From the NCBI RefSeq assembly GCF_001653235.2, contig NC_035791.1:3410001-3474000 (forward strand): DNA of 64,000 nucleotides, written 5' to 3'. Each line of letters begins with the position of its first letter. The first letter of the stretch is position 1. The notes below the pieces were generated by a model, which made no database searches, was not told the origin of the DNA, and saw only the letters and a program-made list of their open reading frames with translations. Origin of the DNA: Pochonia chlamydosporia 170. Taxonomy: Eukaryota; Ascomycota; Sordariomycetes; Hypocreales; Clavicipitaceae. Below are positions 60,843 through 64,000 of this stretch, piece after piece. The translations under genes were made by a program, and so were the position numbers.

Positions 60843-62580
60843 GATATCACTTGCTTCGAGCTGTCTGGTCTGGCAGTTGTCGCTCGAGCAGCGATGTGCT
60901 GGAGTTTTCCTGTTCTCTGAAGTCCTGCATAAGACCCCAATCAAGACACAGATGCGAACCCGAGCATACCTCCCACCAGTGAAGGAATCTCGCTCAGGAT
61001 ACATGATCCTGTCTTGGCACTGGTACAGTACAGTAAGCCTCTTGTGCCCGGTGTCCTCATTTCGTGTTTCGTCTTTCATCAAGCTTCACGACTGGTCTCT
61101 AGCTTGCATTGCATACTCCATTGTCCACGCAAAAGACCTGCCAAACATGTCATGGTCCATGGTCAAATTGACCTCCTCCCCGCGTCGCCTGACTTTGTGG
61201 CAGATGCAAAGCGGAGACTCGCTCCACCTACAAAGTTGAGCTGCCCAGGACTCGCAAGTGCACAAATGCAAGTGCAAGTGCAGGTGCAGCTCAAGCTTGA
61301 GACCCGCTTCTCGCGTCCGCCTTTCCGGCTGAGCCACCCGAGCAAGATTCCACCTTGAGCATCAAATGCAAGTGCACAAAACTTGAACAAACCTATTTGT
61401 GTCGACCAGGCATTTCAGAGTCAGAGTCCATGGATGGAATAAAGTCCATTCAATTGCGACTTATATCCGGCCAACCATGCAGCGCGCCTCGTATGCGAAT
61501 TTAGATACCAACCAAAAAAATCTGTCCTCAAAAATAGCCTTTCTCAATGACAGCCCCCAAAGGATAACGTCAATGTTCCGCACACACAACCTTGATCTTG
61601 AACTCAGCCAGGCATGCAATGAGACGTCATGTCTCGACAAAGCACAGTGACGACGACGTCCAAAACGCACAGCGCACAAACAAAAGCTACTACCCTACCT
61701 ACCAGACCCTACCTCGGCACTCACCTTTGCTCGCTGGCATTTTCTGTCTCTGTCGTCTGTCTCTTTGCCCATCCCATCCCATCCTGCAATCGCTCTCGCC
61801 TCCATTTTCGCCTGATACGCGGATCGAGACCTGCGGGGTCGGTGGCGGAAGGTAGGCTGCCGTGACGCGAAGCCCGATGAGATGAAGCCTTCTCATATTC
61901 CACGGAACCTACTCCGTACTGAAAGTGTTTCCTTGTCTCACCCTGATACTACCTGACAGCCGGTTTGCTCTCTCGACAGGCCAAAGTACCATGAGCGGAC
62001 ACCTCCAATCGCAGGCTTGTAAAATTACAAATCTACTGCTAGCATGAGACGAATCTTCCTATAAACGCTGGGAAGTGTACCCAGCAATTTTTTGTTTGGT
62101 CGTTTCATCAACAGGGTACAGTAACCTTGGCGCCAGCGTGGGCAGAACCCACATGAGCTCAAGCTAGGAGCTATCTCATGGACCCTAAATCGTAGTGTTA
62201 TTTTATTTTCCGGACACATGGTGCGAGCTCCTCGTTCATGAAGCTTCAGGCCAAGACAGAATATTAGTATCTTGTGTTATGAAGCATTGTGTCATCATTG
62301 AGTTCGTGTAGCAGCCCTATCGAGTGCTGCTGGCTAGAGTTAGTGTGCGAATGGCCTCATGCAAGTGTCTCGCCCACGAACATTGAAGCAAACAACAAAA
62401 ATGCTGTCATATGGAATAACCTTTTTGAAGGGAACAGACTTGACATGCCCCATCCTGAACACAGTCAAGAAAAGCATTCAATCTAACAAAATGCGCCGAT
62501 AAGAGTCAACCCAACGCGGAAGCTATGCCTAAAACTTGACACATCCATGTCCCCCAGCAACTCCCTGCCTACTAGGTACG

Positions 62581-62590
62581 TACCTAGGTA
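62581..62590. repeat. Palindrome TACCTAGGTA
   Basis: Third copy of the ten-base palindrome, preceded by CTAGGTACG, so the site carries nested TAGGTA/TACCTA units. Confidence 0.7.
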
Positions 62591-64000
62591 GTTAACAAAA
62601 CATTCCACCACAAAGCTTCACTCAACCAACATTGAAAATCAAATCCTCATCTGCTCAGGAAACAGCCAGGCCCAAACACCACCCCCAATCCAGTCCAATC
62701 CAGTCGTCTCAAACGACCAGCCTGAGACGCCCACCACCTCCCACCGACCAACCAAATCACACATCCAGAGTAATCATCACGACGAACCAACAAACCCTCT
62801 GCCGTGCCGTCTTGCTCACACAACATTGCAACGCACAGCCACATGCTACTCAAAATGCCCAGGACGACATCCAAATCATCCAAGGGAACTATCCAGCTAC
62901 ACCAAGTCGCAGATACGCACGTCCCAGTTCCACGCCATCTGTCACGTCAGCCTCCAGTGCGACACGGACTGGATCGATCGAAAAACTGATTCAGCCTGTA
63001 TTCGCATTGTATCTGTCTGGTACCTCCGAATTAAAGCCTCGCCCCGTGCTCACGTCTACCTTGCATTCATCATTGACAAACATCGTGAGAGACACGCGTA
63101 ACCGGCCCTACGTCACGTAAAGTATTGATGAACCGCATAAAGCACTTCTTCTGCTCCGACAGATCCGATGCTATTGACTGCTTCTGGGCAGGTATCTCAT
63201 CACTTTGAGTTGGTACCTCACCCTCCGCTCGCATCTGGTAACATCTGTCTGGTGTGCCTCGTGTTCGGTGTTCAAAGGGATTATTGCATTCCCTATTGGC
63301 TGCCACTGTCGTTTTGATTGCACATGAAACCAACTTGATGCCAATCACAATTACTCGCAACTCGATACACTTGAAGCTCAATCCTTTGGATTTCAGGTTT
63401 CCTATATAAATGCTCCCAGCACCCGTAACGCCGCTGCCATGAACAGCTACAGAACCAACAGAGGGAGGCAATTCACCTCCGCTCCAAAACTAAGAATGAC
63501 GAATAAACTAATCATGCCAAAGGAGGAGAAAAGTTACAGCCAGAAAATCAAAAGGAAACCAACCCCCGATTTGAGCTTCTGCTTTCCATACCACAGACCC
63601 TCCAGGATATCCTCCGCTTTCGCAAGCAACTCAGCAACAGTAACATCACCTACAATTCCTTCAACTAGAATAGGTTGCCGTTTGTAATCCAACTCCACTC
63701 CAAGCTGCAAAAATGTTCGCTTATTACCATCACTTCCACGACCAACACTACACGTTGCGTGGGTGCCCAGAGAAGATCCTCGCGATATCCCCATCATTTC
63801 CCATACAGGAGACACAAAATCAACCGACAAAGTAATGGATAGGCTCCTCCACGATAACAATCCGGCTCCATGGAAAGGGCAAAAGGGGAATAAAATTTTG
63901 TTTCAAAAAACCCATGATTTCTTTTTTGGTGCAACGCTCCAGCAAAACCCAAACAATGATACCCAAGAACCTCCAACCCCAATACAAAAAGACGGCAAAG

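Larger units (their letters stand above)
59221..64000. other. Upstream and intergenic DNA, no gene called with confidence
   Basis: The first kilobase is the promoter and leader of the NBR1-type gene. Further on, simple repeats appear: (AAGGTC)3 at about 60133-60151, (TCTGG)n at about 60813-60842 and AAGTGC units at about 61265-61290. TACTCCGTA lies at 61910-61918 and TACCTAGGTA at 62581-62590. A possible exon on the - strand at 63534-63704 is discussed as a finding. Open frames at 62.6-63.1 kb (+) begin at TTG or GTG and show no domain. Confidence 0.5.

Noticed and set aside
62632..63120. 162-codon frame rich in Ser, Thr and Pro
   Set aside because: It begins at TTG, has no recognisable domain, and two other frames over the same stretch are also open. 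It looks like C- and A-rich leader DNA.

Overview
This window is nuclear DNA of a filamentous ascomycete (Pezizomycotina), most likely a Sordariomycete; that taxonomic call is inference. The grounds are many short GT-AG introns (about 50-210 nt) with CTAAC/CTGAC-like branch sites, a group II G-alpha subunit that begins MCFGGR like Neurospora GNA-2, an NsdD/SUB-1 type GATA factor, a secreted GH3 beta-glucosidase, and an NBR1 homologue with several ZZ fingers. I see no operons, no CRISPR array, no rRNA or convincing tRNA gene, and no intact transposon.

Layout. 1.9-3.4 kb (+): G-alpha subunit, group II. 6.1-9.0 kb (+): GH3 beta-glucosidase with one intron whose donor is GG instead of GT. 9.0-23.9 kb: about 15 kb with no gene I can support, carrying a cluster of simple repeats and a G-quadruplex motif near 10-11 kb and ending in a pyrimidine-rich stretch. 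23.9-25.6 kb (+): NsdD/SUB-1 GATA factor. 25.6-33.2 kb: another 7.6 kb without a recognisable gene. 33.2-35.7 kb (-): glutamate-cysteine ligase. 39.3-40.0 kb (+): endosulfine (Igo-type). 40.7-41.8 kb (-): MYG1. 42.35-42.59 kb (-): small 78-residue protein. 43.9-47.9 kb: a divergent pair, an unknown coiled-coil protein (-) and an Hsp70-like (HSPA12-type) ATPase (+), sharing a 396-bp promoter. 48.7-50.4 kb (-): gamma-tubulin. 51.0-54.8 kb (-): FG nucleoporin with a C-terminal Ran-binding domain (Nup2 type). 56.4-59.2 kb (-): NBR1-type selective autophagy receptor. 59.2-64.0 kb: upstream DNA with no gene I can call with confidence.

How the genes relate. Most are unlinked housekeeping or signalling genes: nutrient and cell-cycle signalling (G-alpha, endosulfine), glutathione synthesis, microtubule nucleation, nuclear transport, autophagy and development. 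The only arrangement that looks like a functional unit is the Hsp70-like/coiled-coil pair at 43.9-47.9 kb. The only arrangement that looks like special regulatory architecture is the isolation of the NsdD-type gene inside roughly 24 kb of otherwise gene-free DNA.

Exon boundaries were worked out by hand from reading frame, splice consensus and remembered family sequences. No alignment or database search was run.
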